Origin: an uncultured Balneola sp. | Lineage (GTDB): Bacteria > Bacteroidota > Rhodothermia > Balneolales > Balneolaceae | Assembly (NCBI GenBank): GCA_913058495.1 | Contig: CAJXQC010000009.1 | Span: forward strand, 1 to 64,000 | DNA: 64,000 nt | Reading direction: 5' to 3' | Shown here: piece by piece, positions 1 through 9,261 of the stretch | Layout of the letters: the number at the start of each line of letters is the position of its first letter | Position numbering within the stretch: position 1 is the first letter of the stretch | Made by a program: the position numbers and the translations under genes | Notes under the pieces: generated by a model | What the model saw: the letters and a program-made list of their open reading frames with translations, nothing else | Database searches by the model: none | Told to the model about the DNA's origin: nothing

Positions 1-152
1 CTTCACCTGAAAGGATTATTCCTGCTTCGCAGACGCATCCGGATCATGCTCTCTTATCCGTCTTAAATACTAAGGGCGAATTTTTCCAAAACTATCACTA
101 TTTAACTGTCAACGAATTACATGACATCTATATGGATGACTATCATATATAA
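1..152 (+). CDS. C-terminal fragment of an unrecognised protein
   Basis: An open frame enters from the left edge and stops with TAA at 150-152. It shows 49 C-terminal residues ending in ELHDIYMDDYHI. The piece is hydrophilic and has no motif I recognise, so no function is given. It is upstream of and codirectional with the M16 peptidase gene, 99 bp away. It could be a chance frame, but the unbroken frame from the edge and ordinary amino acid use favour a real gene end. Confidence 0.5.
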   Translation, partial: SPERIIPASQTHPDHALLSVLNTKGEFFQNYHYLTVNELHDIYMDDYHI

Positions 153-251
153 AATAGAAGGGATTTATTGCAAACCATTACTGATTCTCGATACCAATAA
201 TAGTATCTTTGAATACATCAAAAAATAATAGAAGCACTCGTTTAATTCCTT

Positions 252-1502
252 ATGGAAAATCTTAAAGAAATTGATTTTGTAACCAAGACCACACTTCCGA
301 ATGGTCTTAGAATTGTAACAGAAAAAATTGAAAGTGTTAAAAGCATTTCGGTTGGAATCTGGGTAAAAACCGGATCCAGAAATGAAACTCCTAAACAAGC
401 GGGGATCACACATTTTCTGGAGCATATGCTGTTTAAGGGAACAGATAAACGATCCGCTTACGATATAGCTCTTAGTATGGAATCAGTTGGTGGATATCTG
501 AACGCTTTCACATCATCCGAATACACCTGCTATTTTGCACGCTGTGTAAATACTCAGATCGAAAGAGCTTTGGATGTACTTTCAGATATGGTTCTGAATC
601 CAAGTTTCCCGGAAGAGGAAGTCGAAAAAGAGAAGAAAGTCGTTATCGAAGAGATGAAAATGTACAGAGATTCTCCGGATGATTATCTTTTTGAAGAATA
701 TAATACCAGAATGTTCCAGGGACATGAACTAGGTCGACCTGTATTGGGATTGGAGGAAACAGTTTCATCGTTTACCCGAGAAGATCTGTATGAGTACATG
801 GAAGAAAGATACCGTGCCGGAAATTTGTTGATCTCTGTTGCCGGCAATGTAGAACATGAGGATGTTGTAAAATTAGTTTCGGAATATTTGGGTGATCTTC
901 CTGCTCTGGATGTTGATAACGAAGAACAGCCACTGAACGAGTTTGATACTTCTAAACTTGAGCTCACAAAACCGATCGAACAAACGCATTATATTTTAGG
1001 AAGAAGAGGATTAAATTTCGATCATGACGATAAGTATCTGCTTTTACTGGCTAATACTATTCTTGGTGGTGGAATGAGTTCAAGACTTCATCAGAATGTG
1101 CGTGAAAAATACGGTTATTGCTACTCTATTCAGACTTTTAACCAATCCTATACTGATTCCGGAATGTGGGGCGTGTACGTAGGAACGGATAAAGATTACG
1201 TTGAGCATGTTCACGAATTGGTGGTGGCAGAACTGAAATCTATCAGTGAAGAAATAGTACCGGAAAAAGAACTGGAAGAGGCTAAATCTCAGCTAAAAGG
1301 AAAACTGTTGCTTTCTCAGGAAAATACCAGTAACCGCATGATGAGATTAGCAAAAAGTGAACTATATTTTGACCGTTTTGTAACTTTGGATGAGCTGGTC
1401 GAAAATATTGATACAGTTACCTCAGAACAGATCTTAGAATTTTCAAAAGATTTCTTTGATCAGAAATACTTTATGGAAGCAGTTTTAACCCCGGAAGGGT
1501 AA
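252..1502 (+). CDS. M16 family zinc peptidase (processing-peptidase type)
   Basis: This 416-residue protein is a single M16B-type unit. The inverted zinc motif HFLEH is at residues 54-58 (H54, E57 base, H58), and the third ligand is expected at the E133/E134 pair in VVIEEMKMYRD, about 75 residues downstream as usual in the family. The N-terminal TLPNGLRIVTE and the C-terminal R/Y region (SSRLHQNVREKYGYCYS, residues about 276-292) fit the family. There is no signal peptide, so it is probably cytoplasmic. Family members cleave small peptides; the substrate here is unknown. Length is normal for bacterial members, which often sit near pnp. Confidence 0.93.
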   Translation: MENLKEIDFVTKTTLPNGLRIVTEKIESVKSISVGIWVKTGSRNETPKQAGITHFLEHMLFKGTDKRSAYDIALSMESVGGYLNAFTSSEYTCYFARCVNTQIERALDVLSDMVLNPSFPEEEVEKEKKVVIEEMKMYRDSPDDYLFEEYNTRMFQGHELGRPVLGLEETVSSFTREDLYEYMEERYRAGNLLISVAGNVEHEDVVKLVSEYLGDLPALDVDNEEQPLNEFDTSKLELTKPIEQTHYILGRRGLNFDHDDKYLLLLANTILGGGMSSRLHQNVREKYGYCYSIQTFNQSYTDSGMWGVYVGTDKDYVEHVHELVVAELKSISEEIVPEKELEEAKSQLKGKLLLSQENTSNRMMRLAKSELYFDRFVTLDELVENIDTVTSEQILEFSKDFFDQKYFMEAVLTPEG

Positions 1503-1525
1503 ACAATTAACAATGATTCAATGAT

Positions 1526-1585
1526 CAATTAAGAATTACATGCTTTGTAATTCTTAATTGAATAATTCTTAATTCATAATTGAAA
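1526..1585. repeat. AT-rich inverted repeat and word-like repeat before asnS
   Basis: A perfect 15-bp inverted repeat occupies 1526-1540 and 1546-1560 with a 5-nt loop (TGCTT). It is followed by further copies of the words AATTCTTAATT and AATTCATAATTG up to the asnS start. There is no U-tract, so it is not a clean terminator. It resembles the degenerate word-like spacers seen elsewhere in this window. Confidence 0.6.
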
Positions 1586-3082
1586 ATGATCTACATCAAC
1601 AAATTAAGCGAACACGTTGATAAGCAAATAACTTTAAAAGGCTGGGTATATAATTACCGAAGCAGTGGAAGCCTTGTATTTATTGAAATGAGAGACGGAA
1701 CCGGAATCACTCAATGTGTGGTTGCAAAAGATGATGTTTCAGAATCAGATTGGGAAGCAGCAACTTCACTTCGACAAGAAAGCTCGCTTGAAATTACCGG
1801 TACAGTTAAAGCTGATGAAAGAAGTATCGGTGGACATGAGATTCATGTTTCTGAAGTGAAGGTAGTTCAGATAGCTGAAGATTATCCGATCACACCAAAA
1901 GAACATGGCGTTGAGTTTTTGATGAATAATCGTCATTTGTGGTTGCGTAGCCAGCGTCAGTGGGCAGCTATGAGAGTTCGAAATGAGATCATTTTCGCGA
2001 TTCATACATTTTTTCAGGAGCGAAATTTTGTACAAATGGATTCGCCTATCTTTACAAGTAATGCGGCTGAGGGAAGTACTACTTTATTCGAAACAGACTA
2101 TTTTGATGAGAAAGCATATTTAGCTCAAACAGGTCAGTTGTACGGCGAAGCAATGGCTATGGCTCATGGATTGATATATACATTCGGACCAACTTTCCGG
2201 GCTGAGAAATCGAAAACTCGTCGCCACCTTACCGAATTCTGGATGATAGAACCGGAAATGGCGTACTATGATCTTGACATGAATATGGATCTTGCTGAAG
2301 ACATGATTCGATTCATTACCGCTAAAGTGGTTGAAAAGAGAAAGAATGAATTAGAAATCCTTGAAAGAGATATTTCAAAACTCGAGAAAGTAGCTGAAAA
2401 TCCTTTCCAGAGAATTACCTATTCAGAAGCTGTGGAGCAATTGAAGAGTAAAGAGACTGCTGACATGCTTGATCAAATGATCGAAGATCGTAAGCAGGAA
2501 GAAAAGGATATCAAGCAGGAGAGAGAAGAGATCAAAAAGGAGCACGGTTCTGCAAAGAAATGGAGAAAAAAGCAGATCGATCAACGTGTAATCGAAATTG
2601 GTCAACGATTAGACCAGATCGAAGAAGATTACAGAAACATTCCTCAATGGAAAGAATCGGCTCAGAATTTTGAGTGGGGAAATGACTTTGGCGGAAGTGA
2701 CGAAACGGTATTGATGATTCAACAGGAAGTTCCGTTAATGGTTCACAGGTGGCCTGCAGAGATCAAAGCTTTTTACATGAAGCGAGACCCTGAAGATGAA
2801 AGACTTGTGCTTGGTGTTGATGTTCTTGCTCCGGAAGGATACGGCGAGATCATAGGAGGGAGTCAGCGTGAAGATGATCTGGAATTCTTAGAAAACCACA
2901 TCGAAAAACACAACTTACCGATGGATGTATTCGGTTGGTATTTAGATCTGCGTAGATTCGGCTCTGTACCTCACTCTGGCTTCGGTTTAGGATTGGAACG
3001 AACGGTAGCGTGGCTATGTGGATTATCTCACGTTAGAGAGACGATTCCATTTCCAAGGATGATGGGTCGCTTAAAACCTTGA
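1586..3082 (+). CDS. asnS: asparaginyl-tRNA synthetase with a coiled-coil insertion
   Basis: Class II synthetase that charges tRNA-Asn. An N-terminal OB-fold anticodon-binding domain (about residues 1-100) precedes the catalytic core. Motif 2 is seen as [19 protein letters not shown], and motif 3 as [16 protein letters not shown] near the C-terminus. The core resembles the Bacillus-type enzyme (about 430 residues) but carries an extra highly charged helical stretch at about residues 286-358, between YSEAVEQL and [10 protein letters not shown] use the ATG at 1586 (498 residues) because the TTG at 1580 adds only two residues. The spacer upstream is filled by an AT-rich inverted repeat. Confidence 0.95.
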   Translation: MIYINKLSEHVDKQITLKGWVYNYRSSGSLVFIEMRDGTGITQCVVAKDDVSESDWEAATSLRQESSLEITGTVKADERSIGGHEIHVSEVKVVQIAEDYPITPKEHGVEFLMNNRHLWLRSQRQWAAMRVRNEIIFAIHTFFQERNFVQMDSPIFTSNAAEGSTTLFETDYFDEKAYLAQTGQLYGEAMAMAHGLIYTFGPTFRAEKSKTRRHLTEFWMIEPEMAYYDLDMNMDLAEDMIRFITAKVVEKRKNELEILERDISKLEKVAENPFQRITYSEAVEQLKSKETADMLDQMIEDRKQEEKDIKQEREEIKKEHGSAKKWRKKQIDQRVIEIGQRLDQIEEDYRNIPQWKESAQNFEWGNDFGGSDETVLMIQQEVPLMVHRWPAEIKAFYMKRDPEDERLVLGVDVLAPEGYGEIIGGSQREDDLEFLENHIEKHNLPMDVFGWYLDLRRFGSVPHSGFGLGLERTVAWLCGLSHVRETIPFPRMMGRLKP

Positions 3083-3092
3083 TAATTAGCCT

Positions 3093-3512
3093 ATGATATT
3101 GATATATGAATACATTATTTATCATCTATTTGATATAGCCACAACAGTATTCGCTTTTTTTATTTTTAGATATGAATACAAAAGGTTATTGGTTGATAAA
3201 GAGCAGCAATACTTAGATTTGTTTAATGAACTGAATGAATCTATTGATTCGATATTTCTTCATTTAGATAAGTATGATTCAATGCAACCAAATCATATAG
3301 ATTCTAGAAATCAAATTTTGGTAGAAGTGAAAAAATATGCTTTACAAAGAAATGAGTATCTAAAAATACTTGATACTAGTTCTTTAAAACAAATAGAAAA
3401 AGGCTTAAAAGAGTTAAAAACCGCTTCTGTTAATATAAGAATACTCCGTAGCACCTTAGATAGTATGTTGCTTTCTAAGGTTCTGGAGAATTCAAAAATA
3501 GAAGATAAATAA
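3093..3512 (+). CDS. unknown membrane-anchored helical protein
   Basis: This 139-residue protein starts at an ATG 10 bp after asnS, so it may be cotranscribed. Residues about 7-25 form one hydrophobic segment followed by the basic stretch RYEYKRLL. The remainder is charged and helix-forming (KEQQYLDLFNELNESI, then a second helical stretch), suggesting a membrane-tethered cytoplasmic coiled coil. I do not recognise a family. It converges on the unknown gene at 3520-3954. Confidence 0.65.
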   Translation: MILIYEYIIYHLFDIATTVFAFFIFRYEYKRLLVDKEQQYLDLFNELNESIDSIFLHLDKYDSMQPNHIDSRNQILVEVKKYALQRNEYLKILDTSSLKQIEKGLKELKTASVNIRILRSTLDSMLLSKVLENSKIEDK

Positions 3513-3519
3513 TGTAGTC

Positions 3520-3954
3520 TCAAAACTTATCTTGCTTTAAGAGATAATTAATTTTTGTAATCTTAACATTACGATCAATAGAATAGGTTTTTTCATCGGT
3601 TTCGATGAACTCGTAAATAAGTAAGCTTTGGGAATACATTTTCAAACTTTGTTGATGTGTGTTTGAATCTTCAAAACAACGTTCAGCTAATTCGTAGAAA
3701 ATATCAGCAAGAATATTCAGATTTTCGTTATCGAAATTTTTGTCCGTCTTGATATATGCCAATCCTTTGGAATCTATAATCGATGATAATTCTTCAATAT
3801 TAGTATCAAGAGTTTCCTTCAATTTCTCATTTGTGAAATTTACTATTTCAGTTGCAGAGCCAGATTTTTTTAATTTCATTACTTGAACTAAAATTCTATT
3901 CAACACTTGGGTAAGTTGTTGAATTTGCCTCATTAAATAGTCTTGATTGAACAT
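3520..3954 (-). CDS. unknown cytoplasmic helical protein
   Basis: A 144-residue protein with an ATG start and no signal peptide or membrane segment. It is predicted mostly helical. The middle (LADIFYELAERCFEDSN, SLKMYSQSLLIYEFI) is reminiscent of a single TPR-like helical pair, but this is weak. It is convergent with the membrane-anchored gene at 3093-3512, with 7 bp between the stops. AT-rich codon use is like its neighbour. Function unknown. Confidence 0.6.
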   Translation of the reverse strand: MFNQDYLMRQIQQLTQVLNRILVQVMKLKKSGSATEIVNFTNEKLKETLDTNIEELSSIIDSKGLAYIKTDKNFDNENLNILADIFYELAERCFEDSNTHQQSLKMYSQSLLIYEFIETDEKTYSIDRNVKITKINYLLKQDKF

Positions 3955-4009
3955 ATTTAAGAATATAGAATTGAATAGAATATCTTATTCTCACTTCTAA
4001 CTTAGATGT

Positions 4010-4420
4010 TTATTTGGATCTAACAACTGAGCCTGAAATCATATCATGGAGAGCTCTTTTCTTTTGAGAACCGGAAACCGTTAATAACGAGAGCAATCCC
4101 AACAAGAGTTTTGCTATATACCGGCCAAATGCTAGAACAAAATTTATATTTTTATCTTCAGATTGGTTTTGTTTGACTCGTAATCCCAGGATAAAGTGAC
4201 CAACTGTCCCTCCAAATAAAGAAACAAAAATTGGGTCGTACAGAAAGAAAATTGAAAGCAGTGTGAAAAGTCTTACTTGAGGTAAAGGGTTTTCGAAAAG
4301 GCTGAATACATAGGCAAAGATTCCCATTAGAAAAATCTGAAAACAGAGATCTAAGAAAAAGGCTTTAAATCTTTGTATCAAATAAGGGTACGTGTATTCA
4401 ACCATATTTTGTTTATCCAT
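4010..4420 (-). CDS. RDD family membrane protein
   Basis: A 136-residue integral membrane protein. The RDD signature is seen as QRFKAFFLDL (R18, the conserved A, and D25 within the first membrane helix). Hydrophobic segments lie at about 20-42, 50-80 and 95-118, with a basic C-terminal tail containing the typical RALHDMISGS. RDD proteins are small membrane proteins of mostly unknown transport or accessory function. The next gene upstream on the same strand is the SPW-like membrane protein, 17 bp away, so the two may be cotranscribed. Confidence 0.85.
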   Translation of the reverse strand: MDKQNMVEYTYPYLIQRFKAFFLDLCFQIFLMGIFAYVFSLFENPLPQVRLFTLLSIFFLYDPIFVSLFGGTVGHFILGLRVKQNQSEDKNINFVLAFGRYIAKLLLGLLSLLTVSGSQKKRALHDMISGSVVRSK

Positions 4421-4437
4421 ATACTGTCATTGTGCAT

Positions 4438-4797
4438 TTAAGAATCAGAACTTTCAATAACTTTATAATCACTAATCAACCAGGTTAGAAAAACAGCAAT
4501 TCCAAAACCGAGATAAAAATTTCGGGCAAGATCACCCTCACGTCCGCCTAAATAAAAGGCAAAACCTACCAATGTAAGAGAAACGATAAGTTCTATCATT
4601 CCATGAATTTTAAAAGGAATTACTTTGAATAACCCGACTTCAAAATCTGTTAGAACAGTAAGTGTTAAATGAATTCCGGCTAGAATATAAGTGCAACAAG
4701 CAGTGAATTCAGGTAAACCAAAAAGAGAAGGAGAGGCTACTAAAAATAAAACCACTATATAATCGATGATGCCATGTATCTTAGAACTTATTTTCAT
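4438..4797 (-). CDS. four-helix membrane protein with an internal duplication (SPW-like)
   Basis: A 119-residue protein with four hydrophobic segments. Two related halves are visible: KIHGIIDYIVVLFLVASPSLFG near the N-terminus and KIHGMIELIVSLTLVGFAFYLG in the middle, each a KIHG box followed by a helix. The SPSLFG box resembles the SPW-repeat class of small membrane proteins. Function unknown. It lies 17 bp upstream of the RDD gene on the same strand. Confidence 0.7.
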   Translation of the reverse strand: MKISSKIHGIIDYIVVLFLVASPSLFGLPEFTACCTYILAGIHLTLTVLTDFEVGLFKVIPFKIHGMIELIVSLTLVGFAFYLGGREGDLARNFYLGFGIAVFLTWLISDYKVIESSDS

Positions 4798-4872
4798 TTT
4801 GGTAAGATTGATTAATGATTACTTGAATATACTCTATGTGATCGTATAATCAATTTTTGACATACATTTCAT

Positions 4873-5064
4873 CTATCCTGTCTTTCCATCTCCATCGATG
4901 TCTTTTCCAACATGAGTTTCCAAAACCTGAAGTGTCTTGATCAGAAGCGCTCTTGTTTTCTGAAGGTCCTGCTCGAGAATTTCAACCCGATCTTCTAAAG
5001 TATCAGCTTGTGCTTGTTGTTTTTCAAGTTCGTCTTGTTGCATTAGGTCAAAGAATATCCCCAT
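4873..5064 (-). CDS. small coiled-coil protein with an acidic DxDGDG tail
   Basis: A 63-residue protein with an ATG start 8 bp downstream of the amidohydrolase stop, in the same direction. Residues about 8-50 are a charged coiled coil (QQDELEKQQAQADTLEDRVEILEQ and onward). The C-terminus is KDIDGDGKTG, which resembles the calcium-binding loop of dockerin or EF-hand-like proteins but is a single half motif. No known family is recognised. Confidence 0.6.
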   Translation of the reverse strand: MGIFFDLMQQDELEKQQAQADTLEDRVEILEQDLQKTRALLIKTLQVLETHVGKDIDGDGKTG

Positions 5065-5072
5065 AATGTTCC

Positions 5073-6464
5073 TTAGTTATTTTTTATTGAATTCATTAAA
5101 TCATTCAGAGCATTTTCAGAATACCACTTTCCATCAGCAACTACATTATAAATAGAGGAAGTATTGGTAATATCTTCAAGTGGATTTTGCTCAAGAATAA
5201 GCAGATCAGCCATTTTATATGGTTCTATACTTCCATATTGGTTTTCCAATCCAAAAAATTTAGGTCCGTTTATTACAGAAGTGATTAATGCTTCCTGCGG
5301 AGTGAGCCCGGCATTCACTAACAGTTCTAATTCTTTGTGCAACGAAAGTCCCGGGTAAGTAAATGAGTTGAACGGCCCTGAATCAGATCCTGCAAGAATA
5401 TTAATTCCTGAGTCGTACATTGGTTTAACCATGTTACTGAAACTTGTTACCCAAAGTGATCTGGTTTGAGTATAGCTGTCTCCACCTCGCTTTGCAGAGT
5501 TTAGCCGTCGTTGATAAGTTTCAATGATCTTTGGTGAGATATAGTTTAACAACGAATCTTCAGAATGATCAGTAATCAATAATTCAGCTAGAGTTTTGCC
5601 AACATGAAGGGTAGGGGTAACATAGAATCCTGTTTCTCCTAATTTTTGGTATGATTCTAATGCCAAATCATGATCATAAGTATTCATAAGAGGAGTTACC
5701 ATTCCATATCCTGCACCGGCCTCAGTAAGACTATCAGCGATAGAGGAAGTTTCTTTAAGCGCATAATACAAATGCTCGGTTCCATCCAATCCTAGTTTTA
5801 CCGCTTCCATCAAATCAGCAGAAAGGGGCATATGTCCGGTAGTTTTTAAACCTCTGGATCCCGCCTCCTCTATAATTTGATAAAAAGCTTCTTTGGTTAG
5901 GTTGCCATCATAGATCTTAACAAAGTCTGCATTTATGCTTTCAAGTGAATCGAGTGCTCTCAAAGCTTCTTCTTTGGTTGAAACAGATATTGAACCTTCC
6001 CATGCAGGACGTGAGCCATCCAACTTCGGACCTGGGGTAAAAATCCTTGGACCATCAAGTTTACTTTTTTGAATTTGATCATTCCATTCATGAATAGCAG
6101 GAGTAATATCTCCGCCGCCATCGCGAACAGTGGTTATTCCGAATGCCAGTAATAATGGCAAAAGATTCTTATTTGATTCAACAAGTTCTTCACCACCCCG
6201 AAAGTGAATATGATTATCCCAAAGTCCGGGCATAACAAATTTGCCGTCCAGACCTATGATCCGCTCTGAATGATAATTTCCAAGATTAGAAGCATCATCG
6301 GTTGCCAGAATTTTATCTCCTGAAATAGCTACTAATTGGTTTAGAATGATTTCACCGTTCTCTATATCAACAATAGAAACATCAGTGAGTATAAGGTCTG
6401 ATTGTTTTTGAGAAGAACAAGAGATAAAAAAATAAAAACAGAAGAGAACAAGGAATCTATGCAT
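5073..6464 (-). CDS. exported amidohydrolase (imidazolonepropionase-like), lipoprotein
   Basis: A 463-residue metal-dependent hydrolase. A short hydrophobic leader ends at a lipobox-like FISC (C16), so a membrane-anchored periplasmic lipoprotein is likely. The TIM-barrel core shows the first metal motif HIH (H85, H87) after GLDGKFVMPGLWDN, the DFVKIY lysine region, TGHM and GTEH histidine motifs, and the AGSDSG aspartate motif. These fit the imidazolonepropionase/prolidase-like subgroup; the true substrate is unknown. The alpha/beta hydrolase gene ends 3 bp upstream, which suggests an operon of two exported hydrolases. Confidence 0.9.
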   Translation of the reverse strand: MHRFLVLFCFYFFISCSSQKQSDLILTDVSIVDIENGEIILNQLVAISGDKILATDDASNLGNYHSERIIGLDGKFVMPGLWDNHIHFRGGEELVESNKNLLPLLLAFGITTVRDGGGDITPAIHEWNDQIQKSKLDGPRIFTPGPKLDGSRPAWEGSISVSTKEEALRALDSLESINADFVKIYDGNLTKEAFYQIIEEAGSRGLKTTGHMPLSADLMEAVKLGLDGTEHLYYALKETSSIADSLTEAGAGYGMVTPLMNTYDHDLALESYQKLGETGFYVTPTLHVGKTLAELLITDHSEDSLLNYISPKIIETYQRRLNSAKRGGDSYTQTRSLWVTSFSNMVKPMYDSGINILAGSDSGPFNSFTYPGLSLHKELELLVNAGLTPQEALITSVINGPKFFGLENQYGSIEPYKMADLLILEQNPLEDITNTSSIYNVVADGKWYSENALNDLMNSIKNN

Positions 6465-6467
6465 AAG

Positions 6468-7382
6468 CTAATTTTGAGTGAGTGATATCAACGAATCTAT
6501 TTCGGTAAAATATACTAGTGAATCTTCTAACCAACCATAATGAGAACTGTTTGGTAATATCAGAAGCTTTGAGTGTTTAAAAACAGAATGAGCTTTTTCA
6601 GATACAACGAACAGAATAATATCATGTTTTCCCTGCATGATCAGAACAGGGTTTTCAAATTCTTTTAGATCTTCAGTTACATCATAACCGATTCTTCTCA
6701 TATCCTGATAAACCAGAGCATTTATTTCAGAATTTCCTTGGGTCAGACGTTCTGCAACTTTTGGCACAAACGACTTATCATTTAAGTAAGCCGGTGCCAG
6801 ATATTTACCTCTCTGTAAACTGGCATAATAAGTTGTGTCTCCATTTTGAATTTTTTGGGTCCAGTAGTTCAGTGAGTCTCTTTGCAATGAAGTGAGTCTT
6901 CCTGTAATATTTAGAGAAGAAAAAAGGCTCATATCCAATCCACCGGAGGACGATAAGATCAAACCGGATACTCTACTTGGATGCTTTGATGTGTAATAGG
7001 AGGCTAGTATTCCTCCAAAAGAATGTCCAAGGATAACCCACTCTTTAATACTTAATTCTTTTCTGATGGCTTCAATGTCTTTAACCATCAAATCCAGAGT
7101 GATACTACGTGAGCTTATTTCAGGGAGTTCAGATTTTCCGGTACCTCGCTGATCGTAAATAATTGCATTGTAAGATTTCCCTAGGGTCTCAGCCAAACCT
7201 GAAAATCCATCACTATTCATTCCCGGTCCGCCGTTTATGATCAAAACAGGTAGTCCATCCCCAAACACTCTGTAATGTATTAGACCATCGTTTTCTTCAA
7301 TAAATTGAGACTGCTGTGCAAGTCCAATCTGTGACAGGAATATAAAAAGCCCGGTAAGAAGTGAGCAGAAAATGTATTTCAT
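6468..7382 (-). CDS. exported alpha/beta hydrolase, prolyl-aminopeptidase-like
   Basis: A 304-residue protein with a Sec signal peptide (residues 1-22, ending GLAQ). The S33-type features are the oxyanion NGGPG motif (50-54), the nucleophile elbow GHSFGG (S121), D254 in GKHD and H281 in SSHYGWLED. The family removes N-terminal proline or hydrolyses related small esters and amides. The export signal suggests periplasmic action. It reads directly into the amidohydrolase gene (3-bp gap). The holA gene is divergent, leaving a 113-bp shared promoter region. Confidence 0.88.
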   Translation of the reverse strand: MKYIFCSLLTGLFIFLSQIGLAQQSQFIEENDGLIHYRVFGDGLPVLIINGGPGMNSDGFSGLAETLGKSYNAIIYDQRGTGKSELPEISSRSITLDLMVKDIEAIRKELSIKEWVILGHSFGGILASYYTSKHPSRVSGLILSSSGGLDMSLFSSLNITGRLTSLQRDSLNYWTQKIQNGDTTYYASLQRGKYLAPAYLNDKSFVPKVAERLTQGNSEINALVYQDMRRIGYDVTEDLKEFENPVLIMQGKHDIILFVVSEKAHSVFKHSKLLILPNSSHYGWLEDSLVYFTEIDSLISLTQN

Positions 7383-7495
7383 ATATGATTCTTTTATCTG
7401 ATGGCATAGTAATGAAAATGGTATTTCAAATTTTGTAATAAAGTTTAAGAATTCATCATTTCATTAGAACTCACATTCCTTATCTTCATCACCCG

Positions 7496-8554
7496 ATGGC
7501 AGCGAAAAAACGAAATAGCAATGATATCTATCAGAGCTTGATCAAAGAGATCAATACTCCTGATATGAAATCGATCTATTATTTATTCGGTGATGAAGAG
7601 TTCTATTTGGATCAGTTGCTGGATAAATTCTCAAATGTCATCCAGCCTCATGAAAAGGATTTTAATTTTGATCTGCTGTATGGACAAGATATTAGTCCTG
7701 CAAAGGCGTTAGGTGCTGCTCGAAGTTTTCCCATGATGGCAGAGAAAAGAGTGCTTATCATTAAGAATTTCCTGCAGATCGGAAAGGGAGCAGGAAGTGA
7801 AGGATCCATTCAGGATTTTATTTCTTATATAGAAAACCCAAACCCTACATGTTTACTTGTTCTGTTTGATACAGGAAAGCCGGCCGGGAACACTAACCTT
7901 GGAAAGGCACTATCAAAGAATAAGAATGTAGGCTATTATCAATTTGAAGCCCTGCCTGATTACTTGATCCCGGATTGGGTGATCAGCTGGACAAAATCTC
8001 ATCACAAAAAAACAATTGAGCCGGCTGCAGCTCAATTACTGGCCCAGTTTGTAGGGAATAATTTACAGCTTTTGTCTACTGAAATAGACAAAGTGTGCAC
8101 TTTTCTGGACACTTCTGAAAACGTCTCAGAAGCCGCTGTAAAAAAAATAATCGGCTCATATCGCGAGTATACGGCGATTGAGCTCAAAGAAGCGCTCATG
8201 AAGCGTAATTTGGAACAGGCCTTATACATATCGGAACAGATGTTGCAACACACTAAGACAGACACGGGAGAAATTATTCGACTCGTGGGGTTCTTTAACA
8301 GTGTGTTTACAAACATCTGGCAAATTCTAAGGCTTGCCGAAAAAGGCAAAGCCAAGAATCAGATCCAAAGCGAACTCGGTATTGCTAGTGCCTGGTACTT
8401 TAATAAGCTTTGGGATGATGCTTCGAATTTTCGCTACAGCGATATGCCGCGTGTTTTTGAAGCTCTTTTGGATGCAGATCGCTCCATTAAAGGGTTTACC
8501 ACTTTAGACTCCACTTCGATTTTATTTCTTCTTGTTAAGCGAATCATCGGTTAA
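7496..8554 (+). CDS. holA: DNA polymerase III delta subunit
   Basis: A 352-residue clamp-loader subunit. The N-terminal AAA+-like fold is marked by IYYLFGDEEFYLDQL (the delta-family signature YxxxGxExFL), followed by RSFPMMAEKRVLIIKN. The C-terminal helical domain contains LLSTEIDKVCTFL and the LKEALMKRNLEQAL stretch. Delta opens the sliding clamp ring in the replisome. Length matches the family (about 340). The ATG at 7496 follows a divergent promoter region shared with the alpha/beta hydrolase. Confidence 0.93.
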   Translation: MAAKKRNSNDIYQSLIKEINTPDMKSIYYLFGDEEFYLDQLLDKFSNVIQPHEKDFNFDLLYGQDISPAKALGAARSFPMMAEKRVLIIKNFLQIGKGAGSEGSIQDFISYIENPNPTCLLVLFDTGKPAGNTNLGKALSKNKNVGYYQFEALPDYLIPDWVISWTKSHHKKTIEPAAAQLLAQFVGNNLQLLSTEIDKVCTFLDTSENVSEAAVKKIIGSYREYTAIELKEALMKRNLEQALYISEQMLQHTKTDTGEIIRLVGFFNSVFTNIWQILRLAEKGKAKNQIQSELGIASAWYFNKLWDDASNFRYSDMPRVFEALLDADRSIKGFTTLDSTSILFLLVKRIIG

Positions 8555-8604
8555 TCCGACTTCGCGTTTCATAACAATTTGAACTAAAACTTAGTGGATT
8601 AGAA

Positions 8605-9216
8605 ATGGACGCATTTAAAGCAGTATCAGTAAAAGATTACAGTGATGAAGATCTGATGGAATATTTCCAAAACGATCATGAACCTGCATTTACAGAACTA
8701 GTGAGACGTTATCAGGACCGCCTTCATAATTTTCTATACCGATATACGCATGACCATCAGGATTGCGAAGATTTAGTTCAGGAAACCTTTCTGAGAGTAC
8801 ATAAAAGCAAAGCTTCTTATGAGAGAATTGCGAAGTTTTCTACCTGGATGTACACCATCGCTTTAAATCTTGCTAAAAGTTTGTATAAGAAAAAGCAGAG
8901 AATGTATAAGGTTTCTATTCATAAAGATCCGAATGATTCTGAAGATTTTGAGATGCACATAGAAGATCCAAACATTCTTCCGGATCAGGAATTACACGAA
9001 AAACTAAGCCTTGAGCAACTTGAGAAGGCATTAATGTCGTTACCGGAAGATTTCAGAGAGGTAGTTATGTTGAGAGATCTTCAGGATATGACTTACGAAG
9101 AAATTTCAGATGCAACCGGTATTCCAATGGGTACTGTGAAGTCCAGAATTAACCGCGGTAGAGCTCAGGTTCAGCATATGATAGAAAGTTATGTTGATTT
9201 GGGAACTTCTTTCTAA
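8605..9216 (+). CDS. RNA polymerase sigma factor, ECF (RpoE/SigW-like)
   Basis: A 203-residue group 4 sigma factor. Region 2 spans about residues 24-95 and has the typical EDLVQETFLRVHKS and FSTWMYTIALNLAKS boxes. Region 4 spans about 132-190 with LPEDFREVVMLRDLQDMTYE and the recognition helix GIPMGTVKSRINRGRA. It lacks regions 1 and 3, as expected. It lies 50 bp after holA and 45 bp before a small acidic gene that could modulate it. Target promoters cannot be read from the window. Confidence 0.93.
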   Translation: MDAFKAVSVKDYSDEDLMEYFQNDHEPAFTELVRRYQDRLHNFLYRYTHDHQDCEDLVQETFLRVHKSKASYERIAKFSTWMYTIALNLAKSLYKKKQRMYKVSIHKDPNDSEDFEMHIEDPNILPDQELHEKLSLEQLEKALMSLPEDFREVVMLRDLQDMTYEEISDATGIPMGTVKSRINRGRAQVQHMIESYVDLGTSF

Positions 9217-9261
9217 ATACAGACTACAAGGTAATGAAACAAGACACTAGCATTACCTTTT

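Noticed and set aside
1580-1585. TTG start of asnS two codons before the ATG
   Set aside because: The ATG at 1586 gives the normal N-terminus [11 protein letters not shown], and the extra two residues add nothing.
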